A DNA stretch of 64,000 nucleotides from Hymenobacter busanensis (GCF_008727865.1 NZ_VTWU01000001.1:682001-746000), one strand, 5' to 3'. Shown: positions 9,715 through 19,012, numbered from the stretch's first letter. The notes: generated by a model not told the origin, from the sequence alone. Program-made: numbers and translations.

Positions 9715-10812
9715 ATGCACGACCCAACGGTTCTGGCCCTTCAGCAAAAAATAGCCTCTTTCGACCCCAACGCCGTGGGCGACACGTCCGGCGGTTTGTT
9801 CGGCTTGCCATTCACGCCCGAAGAGGCGCAGGTGGTGGTGGTGCCCGTGCCGTGGGAAGTCACCGTGTCGTACCGCGCCGGCACGGCCCAGGGCCCGGCG
9901 GCCATTCACGAAGCCTCGGCGCAGGTAGACCTCTACGACCCGGACCTGCCCGACGCCTGGAAGCTGGGCTTGGCCATGGAAGATGTGGACACCGAATGGG
10001 AAGCCGAAAGCTCGCGCCTGCGCAAGCTGGCCGAACAGTACATCGGCTGGCTGGAAGACGGCAAGCCGAGCAAAGGTGCCGCCAACCTGCAAACGGTGCC
10101 GGCCAAAGTCACCGAGAGCGGCAAAGCCTTGCTCGAGTGGCTGAAGCAGAAAACCGGCGCGTACCTGGATGCCGGCAAAGGCGTGGTGCTGCTCGGCGGC
10201 GACCATAGCACCCCGCTGGGCTACATGCACGCGCTGGCCGAGCGCCACGAGGAGTTTGGCATCCTGCAGATTGACGCCCACTGCGACTTGCGCATCGCCT
10301 ACGAAGGGTTCGAGTACTCGCACGCGTCCATCATGTACAACGCCCTGCAACTGCCGCAGGTGAAGAAGCTCGTACAGGTAGGCATTCGCGACTTGTGCCA
10401 GCAAGAAGCTGATTTGATTGCCCAATCGGGCGGGCGCGTGGTGATGTTCCACCACCGCTTCCTGCGGGAAGAGCAGTTTGCCAAGAAGTCGTGGAAGAAA
10501 GTGTGCGGCAAAATCATTGCCCAGCTGCCCCAGAAGGTGTATCTGAGCTTCGACATCGACGGCCTCGACCCCAAGCTGTGCCCCGGCACCGGCACGCCCG
10601 TGCCCGGCGGACTGGAGTTTGAGGAAGCTCTATACCTGATTCGGGCCGTGGTGCGCTCGGGCCGCCAGATCATTGGCTGCGACCTGAACGAAGTGGCCCC
10701 CGGCGACACCGACTGGAATGGCAACGTGGGCGCCCGCCTGCTCTACCAAATGGCCAACTGGATGGCCGTATCGCAGGGCCGGCTGAAGGCCACCGGCATG
10801 GAAACGGAGTAG
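9715..10812 (+). CDS. Agmatinase/arginase-family ureohydrolase
   Basis: The protein has 365 residues from the ATG at 9715. It has the binuclear manganese signatures of ureohydrolases: GGDHSTPLG, DAHCDLR and SFDIDGLDP. The family hydrolyses guanidino compounds to urea plus an amine. In Bacteroidota this clade is usually annotated as agmatinase and acts in putrescine synthesis from arginine, but arginase or formimidoylglutamase activity cannot be excluded from sequence alone. No arginine decarboxylase lies nearby in the window. An insert (about residues 90-145) separates the N-terminal strand region from the first metal motif. Confidence 0.8.
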   Translation: MHDPTVLALQQKIASFDPNAVGDTSGGLFGLPFTPEEAQVVVVPVPWEVTVSYRAGTAQGPAAIHEASAQVDLYDPDLPDAWKLGLAMEDVDTEWEAESSRLRKLAEQYIGWLEDGKPSKGAANLQTVPAKVTESGKALLEWLKQKTGAYLDAGKGVVLLGGDHSTPLGYMHALAERHEEFGILQIDAHCDLRIAYEGFEYSHASIMYNALQLPQVKKLVQVGIRDLCQQEADLIAQSGGRVVMFHHRFLREEQFAKKSWKKVCGKIIAQLPQKVYLSFDIDGLDPKLCPGTGTPVPGGLEFEEALYLIRAVVRSGRQIIGCDLNEVAPGDTDWNGNVGARLLYQMANWMAVSQGRLKATGMETE

Positions 10813-10867
10813 AAAACGCGGTTGCGGCTGGTATGCTGCAGCCATGTATTCCAGATTTCGTATAGTT

Positions 10868-10910
10868 GCCCGGCGAGTTTGCGCGACGCAAGCCGCCGGG
10901 CTTCTTGTTT
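10868..10910 (+). terminator. Intrinsic terminator after the ureohydrolase gene
   Basis: The arms GCCCGGC (10868-10874) and GCCGGGC (10895-10901) enclose an inner TTGCG/CGCAA stem and are followed by TTCTTGTTTTCC. It lies upstream of the ATG at 10941, which supports that start over upstream in-frame alternatives. Confidence 0.7.
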
Positions 10911-10940
10911 TCCTTCACTTCCATTCCTTCCTCGGGTTCT

Positions 10941-11276
10941 ATGGGCTTCCTCCTGAAATTTCTGCTCACAGCCGTCATTACCTACTTGCTGGGCAAGTAC
11001 CTGCCTGGCGCCCATTTGGCAGGTTTCACCGATGCCATTTTGCTGGTTATCGTGCTGGCCGTGCTGAACGCCGTGCTCAAACCCATCCTCAAAATCATCG
11101 GCTTTCCTATCACCATCCTCACGCTGGGCTTGTTCCTGCTCGTCATTAACGCCGCCATCGTGGGGCTGGCAGCCTACATCCTGCCCGGTTTCAAACTCGA
11201 TGGGTTTGTGGCGGCGCTGTTGTTCAGCATCGTGCTGTCCATCGTCACGGCCATCATCGACTTGGTTATCGACTAA
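10941..11276 (+). CDS. Small four-helix membrane protein, phage-holin superfamily IV-like
   Basis: This 111-residue, almost wholly hydrophobic protein has four predicted membrane segments. The pattern LNAVLKPILKIIGFPITILTL matches the family usually called mycobacterial 4TMS phage holin (PF04020), which is common in bacterial chromosomes with no phage nearby. Its function is not established. It starts after the terminator at 10868-10910 and is followed by a bidirectional terminator. There is no sign of prophage here, so a role in lysis should not be assumed. Confidence 0.75.
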   Translation: MGFLLKFLLTAVITYLLGKYLPGAHLAGFTDAILLVIVLAVLNAVLKPILKIIGFPITILTLGLFLLVINAAIVGLAAYILPGFKLDGFVAALLFSIVLSIVTAIIDLVID

Positions 11277-11290
11277 CCCTAACAGTTTGC

Positions 11291-11336
11291 AAACCCGAAG
11301 GCCCGGTTCCTGCAGGAACCGGGCCTTCGGGTTTTA
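11291..11336. terminator. Bidirectional terminator between convergent genes
   Basis: A perfect 20-base stem (11291-11310 with 11315-11334) closes a TGCA loop, with A's on one side and T's on the other. It can serve the small membrane protein gene and the minus-strand DUF4349 gene. Confidence 0.8.
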
Positions 11337-11399
11337 GGAGACAAGTTGCCTACGCCGCCAACGCAGCAGCAGCAGCCAGTAGGCCCCGCCTCCTGGTAG

Positions 11400-12257
11400 C
11401 TACACGTGCGCGTTGCGCAGCTGCCACCGGCGGCGCCACCAAAAAACCACGGGTGCCAGCAGGACCAGAGGCCACCCGTAGGCCAGTACCAAGGCCAACC
11501 GCAAAAGCACCGACCAGCCTTGCTGAAAAGCCGCCGTAAACTCCGGCGCAACGTCGCGGGTGGGCGATGGTGCCGGCAGCACCTGGTGGTAGCGCAACGT
11601 GAGGCTGGCCCAAGCACTTTCTTCGCCCAACTCCTTCAACCGCGCCCGCACGGCCGCTATTTCGCCATTCAATTGCTGGTTCTGCGTCTGAAGCCGCTGG
11701 GTTTTGGCCGCATTCTTCGCGTGGGTTAGTTCCTGTTGATTACGCGCCACGGCTTGCTGCTTCACGTCGATAATGACGGCCGCGTTTAGCATGTCAGCCG
11801 TTACATCGGCCGAGGCTACGTCCTTGGTTTCGACCTGCCCAAACTGGCTTAACTCGGCCAGAAACGCCAGGTAGTTGGCGGGCGGCACCTTAATGGTCAT
11901 TTCCTGCTGGTGTTGGCCGTTGGCGCGGCTTTCGTGGGCCGTGCCCAGTACCGCCCGGTGCCGGCGAATCAGCTCGGTGACGCGCTGCGTGGTCTGGTCA
12001 AAATCATCAACCATCAGGCTCATCTGGCCGCGGTACACAATGTTGCGAGCTAATTCCGGCGTGGGCAGGGCCACTACAGAACCCGGGTTGTCGGCAAGCG
12101 CAGCCGAAGGAATAGCAGCGGCTGAAGAGGTAGCGGGTGATGCTTGAGTGGCTACTTGCGGGCTTTCCGCAGCATCGGCCACTTGGGTTTCACTTGGGGC
12201 TTGTCCGCAGGCGGCCAGGCCCAGTCCGAGAAGGACGGGATACAACAGACGTTTCAT
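11400..12257 (-). CDS. DUF4349 lipoprotein
   Basis: The protein has 285 residues from the ATG at 12257. It begins with a lipoprotein signal (LGLGLAACGQ, lipobox LAAC). After an Ala/Ser-rich linker comes the DUF4349 domain (about residues 75-240), including a coiled-coil stretch (AKNAAKTQRLQTQNQQLNGE). A C-terminal membrane helix (LVLAYGWPLVLLAPVVFWW) is followed by a basic end. The family is found in envelopes of many bacteria and its function is unknown. It is not obviously co-transcribed with murA upstream, since a terminator lies between. Confidence 0.82.
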   Translation of the reverse strand: MKRLLYPVLLGLGLAACGQAPSETQVADAAESPQVATQASPATSSAAAIPSAALADNPGSVVALPTPELARNIVYRGQMSLMVDDFDQTTQRVTELIRRHRAVLGTAHESRANGQHQQEMTIKVPPANYLAFLAELSQFGQVETKDVASADVTADMLNAAVIIDVKQQAVARNQQELTHAKNAAKTQRLQTQNQQLNGEIAAVRARLKELGEESAWASLTLRYHQVLPAPSPTRDVAPEFTAAFQQGWSVLLRLALVLAYGWPLVLLAPVVFWWRRRWQLRNAHV

Positions 12258-12350
12258 CGGAAAGGGGAGTGGGGAGAAAGATGAAAGCTGCGCAGCCTTT
12301 CTCTTTATCCAAACGCCCGCGGCGGGTAACCCACGAACCGGCAGCAAACA

Positions 12351-12381
12351 AAAAAGCCCCGCCGGAGGGGCAGGGCTTTTT
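12351..12381 (-). terminator. Terminator of the DUF4290-murA transcript
   Basis: Arms AAAAAGCCC (12351-12359) and GGGCTTTTT (12373-12381) form a G+C-rich hairpin. On the minus strand it is followed by a run of T's, 18 bases after the murA stop. Confidence 0.7.
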
Positions 12382-12398
12382 GCACGGAACTGCAGGAA

Positions 12399-13709
12399 CT
12401 ACTCCACGCGCTTTATCTGTGCGCCGAGGGCCTGCAGGCGGCCTTCGATGTTCTGATAGCCGCGGTCAATCTGCTCGATGTTGAGAATTTTGCTTTTGCC
12501 CTCAGCCGACAGGGCCGCAATCAGCAAGGCCACTCCGGCCCGAATGTCGGGCGAGGTCATGGTGATGCCGCGCAGCGAGCGACGCTTGTCGAGGCCGATG
12601 ACGATGGCGCGGTGTGGGTCGCAGAGGGTAATCTGCGCGCCCATGTCGATCAGCTTGTCGACAAAGAACAGGCGCGACTCGAACATCTTCTGGTGAATGA
12701 GCACCGTGCCTTTGGCCTGGGTAGCCACCACCAGCGCAATGCTCAGCAAGTCGGGCGTGAAACCGGGCCAGGTGTGGTCCGACACCGTCAGGATGGAGCC
12801 GTCGAGGTAGGTGGCAATTTCGTACTGGTCCTGCGCCGGCACAAAAATATCGTCGCCACGGAATTCCAGCTTGATGCCCAGCTTGCGGAAGGTGTCGGGA
12901 ATGAGGCCCAGCTCCGGAATCTGGCAGTCCTTGATGGTAATTTCCGAACCCGTCATGGCCGCGAGGCCGATGAAGGAGCCGATTTCAATCATGTCGGGCA
13001 GCATGCGGTGCTCGGTGCCGCCGAGCGAGTCCACGCCTTCGATGACAAGCAAATTGGAGCCGATGCCCTGGATGTTGGCACCCATGCGCACCAGCATTTT
13101 GCAGAGCTGCTGCAGGTACGGTTCGCAGGCCGCGTTGTAAATCGACGTCGTGCCTTCGGCCAGCACCGCGCCCATCAGAATGTTGGCCGTGCCGGTTACG
13201 GAGGCTTCGTCGAGCAGCATGTAGGCGCCGCGCAGCTTGCCCTGCACCGACATCTTGTAGAAATCGGGGCCTTCCACTTTCAGGTCGCAGCCGAGCTTTT
13301 GCAGGCCCCAAAAGTGCGTATCGAGCGGCCGGCGGCCAATTTTGTCGCCGCCCGGCTTGGGCAGCTGGCACTTGCCGAAGCGGCCGAGCATGGGACCCAG
13401 AATCATCACCGAGCCGCGCAGCTCGCGGGCCTGTTTGATGAACTCCTCGGTGTCGAGGTACTCGAGGTTTACGGCATCGGCCTGGAAGCGGTAGGTATCG
13501 GCCGAAAGGCGCTCCACTTTTACGCCCATGCTACCCAGCAGCTCGATGAGCTTGTTGACGTCGCGGATGTCGGGGATGTTGCTGATCGTGACCGGCTCGG
13601 CGGTGAGCAGAACGGCACAAAGGATTTGCAGGGCCTCGTTTTTGGCTCCTTGCGGCACAATCTCGCCGCGCAGCGGTTTCCCGCCGATTACTTCAAATGC
13701 TGCAGCCAT
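12399..13709 (-). CDS. murA: UDP-N-acetylglucosamine 1-carboxyvinyltransferase
   Basis: At 436 residues this is the normal length for MurA, the first committed enzyme of peptidoglycan synthesis. It transfers enolpyruvate from PEP to UDP-GlcNAc in the cytoplasm. The N-terminal GAKNEAL motif includes the substrate-binding Lys and Asn. The loop that carries Cys115 in E. coli reads KPGGDKIGRRPLDTH here, with D122 where the Cys would be. MurA enzymes with Asp at this place are active but not alkylated by fosfomycin. It starts 6 bases after the DUF4290 stop, so the two are co-transcribed. Confidence 0.95.
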   Translation of the reverse strand: MAAAFEVIGGKPLRGEIVPQGAKNEALQILCAVLLTAEPVTISNIPDIRDVNKLIELLGSMGVKVERLSADTYRFQADAVNLEYLDTEEFIKQARELRGSVMILGPMLGRFGKCQLPKPGGDKIGRRPLDTHFWGLQKLGCDLKVEGPDFYKMSVQGKLRGAYMLLDEASVTGTANILMGAVLAEGTTSIYNAACEPYLQQLCKMLVRMGANIQGIGSNLLVIEGVDSLGGTEHRMLPDMIEIGSFIGLAAMTGSEITIKDCQIPELGLIPDTFRKLGIKLEFRGDDIFVPAQDQYEIATYLDGSILTVSDHTWPGFTPDLLSIALVVATQAKGTVLIHQKMFESRLFFVDKLIDMGAQITLCDPHRAIVIGLDKRRSLRGITMTSPDIRAGVALLIAALSAEGKSKILNIEQIDRGYQNIEGRLQALGAQIKRVE

Positions 13710-13715
13710 GCTTAC

Positions 13716-14447
13716 TTATTGCGGCGCTTGTTGCTGTTCACGTCCTCCCTTTTTGCCCCGCCGCTTGTCGCGGCCGCGGTCGTTCTTGCCGCCACCGCCT
13801 CCGCGACGTTGTTCCCGGTCGCCGCGCGGCTGCGGCACCACAAAGGCGCCTTGCCGGCTACCGCCCCCGCCGCCTTGGCTGGCCGAGCCGGTCATGGTGT
13901 CGAACCCGCCGGCCGCATCGACCTGCGCTTGGTCCAGCGCGATTTTACCGCCCGACAGGTCTTTCAGGTGCTTGATGATGGTCAGATCCTTCGGCACGTC
14001 CTTGCTGTGCATACGGTGCAGGAACTTCATCACCCGCCCGATGGTAAGCGCTGCTTGCTCCCGCTCGGTGGCATCCTCCATGGCGGTGGCTTTGGCTACC
14101 ATTTCCTCCACGTTTTTGCCGTAGGGGCGTAGCTTGGGGCCTTTCACCGGGTAGCCGATGGGCGTGGGCTTGTTGTTGAACTGCTCCAGGCCGGTAAGCG
14201 GAAAAGGCGCGTCCACTTCCAGCTTGTTGCCGGTCATGGCGTAGAGGTGGTTCCAGAGCTTGTGCTGGTAGTCCTGTTGCTCGCGCACACCGGGGTTCAG
14301 GCGGAACATGAGCTGTACCACCTGGGTGGCGCGCTTGGTGCGCTCGGCGCGGTCTTCCACCGTCAGCAGCATCTGGGCCAGCTGGAAGGTGTTTTGCCCG
14401 TACTCCCGAACCAACAGTTCGAGTTGCGGGGAAAGGGTTTCGGTCAT
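13716..14447 (-). CDS. DUF4290 family protein with a Gly/Arg-rich tail
   Basis: The protein has 243 residues from the ATG at 14447. The first 180 residues match the DUF4290 family, restricted to Bacteroidota as far as I know, with conserved stretches such as LVREYGQNTFQLAQ and KLWNHLYAMTGNKLEVD. The last 60 residues are low complexity, with Gly runs and Arg/Lys clusters (GDREQRRGGGGGKNDRGRD), resembling RGG-type RNA-binding tails. Function is unknown. It sits directly upstream of murA, a pairing that suggests a cell-wall or growth role, but that is inference. Confidence 0.82.
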   Translation of the reverse strand: MTETLSPQLELLVREYGQNTFQLAQMLLTVEDRAERTKRATQVVQLMFRLNPGVREQQDYQHKLWNHLYAMTGNKLEVDAPFPLTGLEQFNNKPTPIGYPVKGPKLRPYGKNVEEMVAKATAMEDATEREQAALTIGRVMKFLHRMHSKDVPKDLTIIKHLKDLSGGKIALDQAQVDAAGGFDTMTGSASQGGGGGSRQGAFVVPQPRGDREQRRGGGGGKNDRGRDKRRGKKGGREQQQAPQ

Positions 14448-14701
14448 TGTCAGAGAGAAAATAGCTCCGGCGGCGGGTGGAATCAACCTACGGGATAGGC
14501 GGGAGGCCAGCCGAAGAACCGAGCGGAAAACGGCTCGGCTATTTGCAGGGCTAAATATACGGCAGTTGGCCGGGTTCGATTGGAAAGAGGTAGCGCTAAC
14601 TTTCCGTTCGCGCATTGGTGCAGCCGTCCGCACGAGCGTCGTTCAACCGTACGCGCACTGAAAGTTAGCTTCGTTGCTCTGCGATGCGCGCTACCCGCGG
14701 G

Positions 14702-16939
14702 CTACAATATTCGCAGCTTGGCGAAGCTCAGCAGCAGTGTCTTTTCGCCCACTTCGTCAAACTGAATGACGGCCTTGGTCTGCCCGGCCTGGGTTTCCAT
14801 TTTGGTTACCGTGCCGTAGCCGAACTTGGGGTGCTCGACCTTGTTGCCGGCGGCCAGGTTGGTGGTATCGGAGGGCTTGAAATCGGCCGAAGGCACGTAA
14901 GCTTTGGCGACGGTCAGGCGGGGCTTCTGCACGGCCACCAAGTTGGAGCGGCGCTCCAAAACCGGCGCAAACGGGCTTTCTTCGGTGCCGTACTTGAAGT
15001 CGACGTACGTGGGGTCGATTTCGTCGATAAAGCGGCTTTTCTCGCAACTGCGCAGGTTGCCCCACTGGTAGCGCGAGGTAGCGTAGCTGAGCGTGAGCTT
15101 CTTCTCGGCCCGCGTAATGGCCACGTAGAACAGGCGGCGCTCCTCTTCCAAATCGGCCCGCGAGGTAATCATCATTTGGGAAGGGAAGAGGTTTTCTTCC
15201 ATGCCCACGATGTACACGTTGCGGAACTCCAGGCCCTTGGCCGAGTGAATGGTCATCATCGTCACCGAGTCGCCCTCGTCCTTGGCGTCTTTCAGGTCGG
15301 TGTCGGTAACCAGGGCAATGTCTTGCAGGAAGGCGGCCAGCGACTTGTCCTCGCGCTCGGGGTCTTCCACGAAGGCCTTCACGCCGTTCAGCAGTTCCTG
15401 GATGTTCTCGTAGCGCGAGAGGCCCTCGATGCTCTTGTCGGCGTAGAGGTCCTCGATCATGCCCGAGTTCTTGGCAATGAACTTGGCCGCTTCGAAGGCG
15501 TCGTCCTTGGTCGCTACCACGGCGTAGCTCTTGATCTGGTCGCCGAACTGCTGCACGGCCCCGGCAATGCGGGCGGGCAGAAACTGCTGGGCGTTGCACA
15601 CCACATCGTAGAGCGTCTCGTTCATCTCGTCGGCCGTCGTGATGATTTTGGCCACCGTGGTGTCGCCGATGCCGCGCTTGGGGTAGTTGATGACGCGCCG
15701 CAGGGCTTGCTCGTCGTTGGGGTTTACCGTCAGGCGCAGGTAGGCCACCAAATCCTTGATTTCCTTGCGCTGGTAGAACGACAGGCCCCCGACGATTTTG
15801 TACTTGATGTTGAGCTTGCGCAGGGCTTCTTCCATCGCGCGGCTTTGCGCGTTGGTGCGGTACAGGATGGCAAAGTCTTCGTAGGACAGATGGTGGTTCA
15901 TCTTGTCCTCGTAGATGCTGTTGGCCACTAGCTTGCCTTCCTCGTTGTCCGACGCGGCGCGAATCACCTCAATCTTGGTGCCTTCCTCGTTGTCGGAAAA
16001 TACGCTTTTGCGCAGCTGGGCCTGGTTGTTCTTGATGACTGAGTTGGCCGCCTTCACGATGTTCTTCGTGCTGCGGTAGTTCTGCTCCAGCTTGAAGATG
16101 GCCAGCTCGGGGTAGTCCTTCTCGAAGTTGAGAATGTTCTGGATGTCGGCGCCGCGGAAGGCGTAGATGCTTTGCGCGTCGTCGCCCACCACGCAAATGT
16201 TGCGGTTTTTGGCCGCCAACTTTCGCGTAATCAGGTACTGCGAGTAGTTGGTGTCCTGATACTCGTCCACCATCACGTGGTGGAAGATGTTCTGGTACTT
16301 GTTGAGCACGTCCACGTGGTCCTTGAAGAGCACGTTGGTTTGGTACAACAAATCGTCGAAGTCCATGGCGCCGGCCTTGAAGCAGCGCTGCTGGTACTGC
16401 TGGTAGAGCACCCCAATCTTGGGGCGCAGCGCCGCCTCGTCGTCCTGCCGAATGACGGGGTCCTGCAAGTACTGCTCCACCGAAATCAGTTTGTTTTTGG
16501 CGGCCGAAATGCGGCTGAGCACCGTGCTGGGCTTGTAGAGCTTGTCGTCGAGGTCCAGCTCCTTCACAATCTGGGTGATGAGCGTCTTGGTGTCCTGCGT
16601 ATCGTAGATGGTGAAGTGGCGCGGGTAGCCAATCTTGTCGGCCTCCGAGCGCAGAATGCGGGCGAAAATCGAGTGAAAAGTGCCCATCCAGAGGTTCTTG
16701 GCCTCGGGGCCCACCACCTTCTCAATACGAGCACGCATTTCGCGGGCGGCTTTGTTGGTAAACGTCAGGGCCAGTATGTTGAACGGGTCGACGCCCTGTT
16801 CCAGTAGGTGAGCAATGCGGTAGGTGAGTACCCGCGTTTTGCCCGAGCCTGCGCCCGCAATAATCATGGCCGGGCCCTCGGTGTGCAACACCGCGCCGCG
16901 CTGCGACTCGTTCAGTAGGTTGATATAATCCAGTGCCAT
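14702..16939 (-). CDS. pcrA: PcrA/UvrD-type ATP-dependent DNA helicase
   Basis: This 745-residue superfamily 1A helicase has all the motifs: Walker A AGAGSGKT (28-35), LTFTNKAAREM (Ia), VDEYQDTN (II), GDDAQSIYAFRGAD (III) and VAITRAEKKL (VI). The C-terminal 60 residues form the Tudor-like module of PcrA (VEHPKFGYGTVTKM). Such enzymes unwind DNA 3' to 5' in nucleotide excision and mismatch repair and remove stalled polymerases. The gene stands alone, with a -7 box (TACCTTTG on the minus strand) 36 bases upstream of its start. Confidence 0.94.
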   Translation of the reverse strand: MALDYINLLNESQRGAVLHTEGPAMIIAGAGSGKTRVLTYRIAHLLEQGVDPFNILALTFTNKAAREMRARIEKVVGPEAKNLWMGTFHSIFARILRSEADKIGYPRHFTIYDTQDTKTLITQIVKELDLDDKLYKPSTVLSRISAAKNKLISVEQYLQDPVIRQDDEAALRPKIGVLYQQYQQRCFKAGAMDFDDLLYQTNVLFKDHVDVLNKYQNIFHHVMVDEYQDTNYSQYLITRKLAAKNRNICVVGDDAQSIYAFRGADIQNILNFEKDYPELAIFKLEQNYRSTKNIVKAANSVIKNNQAQLRKSVFSDNEEGTKIEVIRAASDNEEGKLVANSIYEDKMNHHLSYEDFAILYRTNAQSRAMEEALRKLNIKYKIVGGLSFYQRKEIKDLVAYLRLTVNPNDEQALRRVINYPKRGIGDTTVAKIITTADEMNETLYDVVCNAQQFLPARIAGAVQQFGDQIKSYAVVATKDDAFEAAKFIAKNSGMIEDLYADKSIEGLSRYENIQELLNGVKAFVEDPEREDKSLAAFLQDIALVTDTDLKDAKDEGDSVTMMTIHSAKGLEFRNVYIVGMEENLFPSQMMITSRADLEEERRLFYVAITRAEKKLTLSYATSRYQWGNLRSCEKSRFIDEIDPTYVDFKYGTEESPFAPVLERRSNLVAVQKPRLTVAKAYVPSADFKPSDTTNLAAGNKVEHPKFGYGTVTKMETQAGQTKAVIQFDEVGEKTLLLSFAKLRIL

Positions 16940-16974
16940 TCGGTCTCCTTGAAGCTAGCTCTGCGGCTAAACAA

Positions 16975-16982
16975 CAAAGGTA
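16975..16982 (-). promoter_or_regulatory. -7 box for the pcrA helicase gene
   Basis: The plus strand reads CAAAGGTA, i.e. TACCTTTG on the minus strand, matching TAnnTTTG. It lies 36 bases before the pcrA ATG. Confidence 0.5.
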
Positions 16983-17066
16983 GGGCGAAAGGTGCGGGGG
17001 AAGAAGTACCGCGGCGGCTAATCTGGTTAGTCGGCGGGCTTCTTTGCCACGGGCACCAAACCTCGA

Positions 17067-18257
17067 CTATTTCATCAGGTTTCGGTTCAGGCGCAGGCTT
17101 AGTTTCAAAGAGTCTTGGCGCCAGCGCCCCAATAGGCGCAAGGAGTCGGGCTGAACGGCATGGTATACCCAGCGGCGCGGCTCCGCGAAGTCATTGGATT
17201 CATTGCGGGCTACCATCAGGAGGGCTTCGTCGGGTCGGGCCGAATCCAGCTCGGTCACAAACCGGTCGCGGCGCGCGGCGTTGCGCAGCACGGCTTGGGC
17301 GGCCTGAAAATATGCTCGAGTAGGATAAGCCGAGTCGGCAGGCGCGAGGGGTTGCCAGCGGCCATCGGTCCAACGGGCGGCCTGGATGGTTTCCCAAACG
17401 CCCGTGTAGGGAAAAACGGACTTCTGCGAGGCAGCGTATTCGCGGATACCTTGCAGATCCTGAGCAGTTAAACCAATTACTCCCAACGTCAGCAGCACCC
17501 CCAAGCCGCGGTATAGCACGCGGCCGCGCTTGCCGAAGCGGGCGGCCGTAGCTGGCAAGGTGCGCAGGGCAGTCGGGCGGTGCGCCACAAAAAACTGCCA
17601 CATCCGGTCTGCGTCCTGGCTAAGCAGCAGCAGCGCGAAGAACAAGTAACTGCCGGAGCCAATTTTGACGCATACATCGAAGAAGATGTTGACCAGGAAC
17701 ACGTTTAGCATGACCACCGCCGCTATGAACGCGCCCAGTGTTCGGGTACGCCGAAACAGCAGCAGCACGCCTGGCAGCACCTCGCCCCAACCCAGGAATT
17801 GTTGATACGCCGCCGAATACCCAAAAAACTGCCAAGCTACACGCATGGGCGTGAGTTCGGCCGGCGGCGTGTCTAGGTTTGCCCACAAGCGCGGAAACTG
17901 CGTGCCCAACACCTTTACAAACCCGTATTTCAGCAGCGTAAGGCTCAGAAAGAGGGCCACGACATCGAGCACCACATCCGGCACTACCCAACGCTGCCTG
18001 CGCACTACCTGGCCCGCCACCAGCGCAACCCCCGTTACTAAACCCCAGATGATTCCTACTCGCACGGCTGCCCATTCGGCTGGAGTATCACCGCAACTAG
18101 ACCGCACAGCTTCCGCCGGAGCCACGATGCCGTTGGCTACGGCCAATTCGTAGAGAAAGGGGCTCAGCATCAGCCCCAATGCAACACCAGCGGCGATGGT
18201 GTTAAGCAAATGCCACACGGACACGGTGGTAAAAGCAGGAGTAACGCCAGCAGTCAT
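17067..18257 (-). CDS. DoxX-like multi-spanning membrane protein
   Basis: The protein has 396 residues with about eight hydrophobic segments in the first 290, followed by a soluble C-terminal part of about 110 residues. The stretch YGFVKVLGTQFP and the following FFGYSAAYQQFLGWGEVLPG resemble the DoxX/DoxD-like family of small quinone-associated membrane proteins, but this protein is much longer. The C-terminal part (EPRRWVYHAVQPDSLRLLGRW) looks like a beta-rich extracytoplasmic domain. It is a single gene with the ATG at 18257. Function unknown. Confidence 0.6.
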   Translation of the reverse strand: MTAGVTPAFTTVSVWHLLNTIAAGVALGLMLSPFLYELAVANGIVAPAEAVRSSCGDTPAEWAAVRVGIIWGLVTGVALVAGQVVRRQRWVVPDVVLDVVALFLSLTLLKYGFVKVLGTQFPRLWANLDTPPAELTPMRVAWQFFGYSAAYQQFLGWGEVLPGVLLLFRRTRTLGAFIAAVVMLNVFLVNIFFDVCVKIGSGSYLFFALLLLSQDADRMWQFFVAHRPTALRTLPATAARFGKRGRVLYRGLGVLLTLGVIGLTAQDLQGIREYAASQKSVFPYTGVWETIQAARWTDGRWQPLAPADSAYPTRAYFQAAQAVLRNAARRDRFVTELDSARPDEALLMVARNESNDFAEPRRWVYHAVQPDSLRLLGRWRQDSLKLSLRLNRNLMK

Positions 18258-18395
18258 ATAGTTTCAGGTCAGGCCAAGCTCAACAATAAATGTATAAGTA
18301 ATTGCCTATGTTGAAAGTGTTAAAGTCTGCGCCCGGCAACGTGGGCAACGAACTTCGCACAACAAGCTTCTGTTTCACCCCGAACCCCGACGCCG

Positions 18396-18403
18396 TATCT
18401 TTG
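18396..18403 (+). promoter_or_regulatory. -7 box for the DUF3109 gene
   Basis: TATCTTTG lies 23 bases ahead of the ATG at 18427. A GTTTCA element, similar to that ahead of the chemosensory operon, lies about 19 bases upstream in the -33 place. Confidence 0.6.
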
Positions 18404-18426
18404 CGGTCCGCTTTTCGGAACCCATC

Positions 18427-19008
18427 ATGATTGTCATCCAGAATACCATTGTTTCCGACGACGTCCGCGACGAGTTTTTCGTCTGCAACCTGGAGCGCTG
18501 CAAGGGCGCCTGCTGCGTGGAAGGCGACCTGGGCGCGCCGCTCGAAGAAGCCGAGCTGAAGATTTTAGAGCAAGAATACGAGAACATCAAGCCCTTCCTG
18601 ACCCACGCCGGCCGCCACGCCATCGAGGAGCAAGGCCTTTACGTGAAGGATTGGGAAGACGACTACTCCACCACCACCATCGATAACCGGGAGTGCGCCT
18701 ACGCCCTTTACGACGAGCGGGGCATACTGAAGTGCGGCATCGAGCAGGCTTATCTGGCCGGGGCCACCACCTTCAAAAAGCCCATCAGCTGCCACCTGTA
18801 CCCCATTCGCATCAGCAAGTACGACGAGTTCGACGCCCTGAACTACGACCGGTGGGACATTTGCAACCCGGCCTGCGCCTTCGGCGCTTCATTGGGCGTG
18901 CCGGTGTATAAGTTTCTGAAGGAACCGCTGATTCGCAAGTACGGCCCGGCGTGGTACGGCGAGCTGGTGCATGAAATCGAGAACCCCAAGCCCGCCACGG
19001 AAGCGTAA
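18427..19008 (+). CDS. DUF3109 cysteine-rich protein
   Basis: This 193-residue protein of the DUF3109 family is common in Bacteroidota and related to the YkgJ-type zinc/iron-binding proteins. Cysteines cluster in [14 protein letters not shown] (C20, C25, C29, C30), with further ones in [26 protein letters not shown] and [10 protein letters not shown], suggesting a bound metal or cluster. No enzyme activity is established for the family. It is flanked by a strong promoter and terminator, so it is probably its own transcript. Confidence 0.88.
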   Translation: MIVIQNTIVSDDVRDEFFVCNLERCKGACCVEGDLGAPLEEAELKILEQEYENIKPFLTHAGRHAIEEQGLYVKDWEDDYSTTTIDNRECAYALYDERGILKCGIEQAYLAGATTFKKPISCHLYPIRISKYDEFDALNYDRWDICNPACAFGASLGVPVYKFLKEPLIRKYGPAWYGELVHEIENPKPATEA

Positions 19009-19012
19009 ATGA

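Noticed and set aside
10866-10940. N-terminal extension of the small four-helix membrane protein
   Set aside because: It would lie across a terminator; the ATG at 10941 begins the first membrane helix.
10941-11276. Prophage or lysis cassette suggested by the holin-like name
   Set aside because: No other phage gene is near and the family is common in chromosomes.
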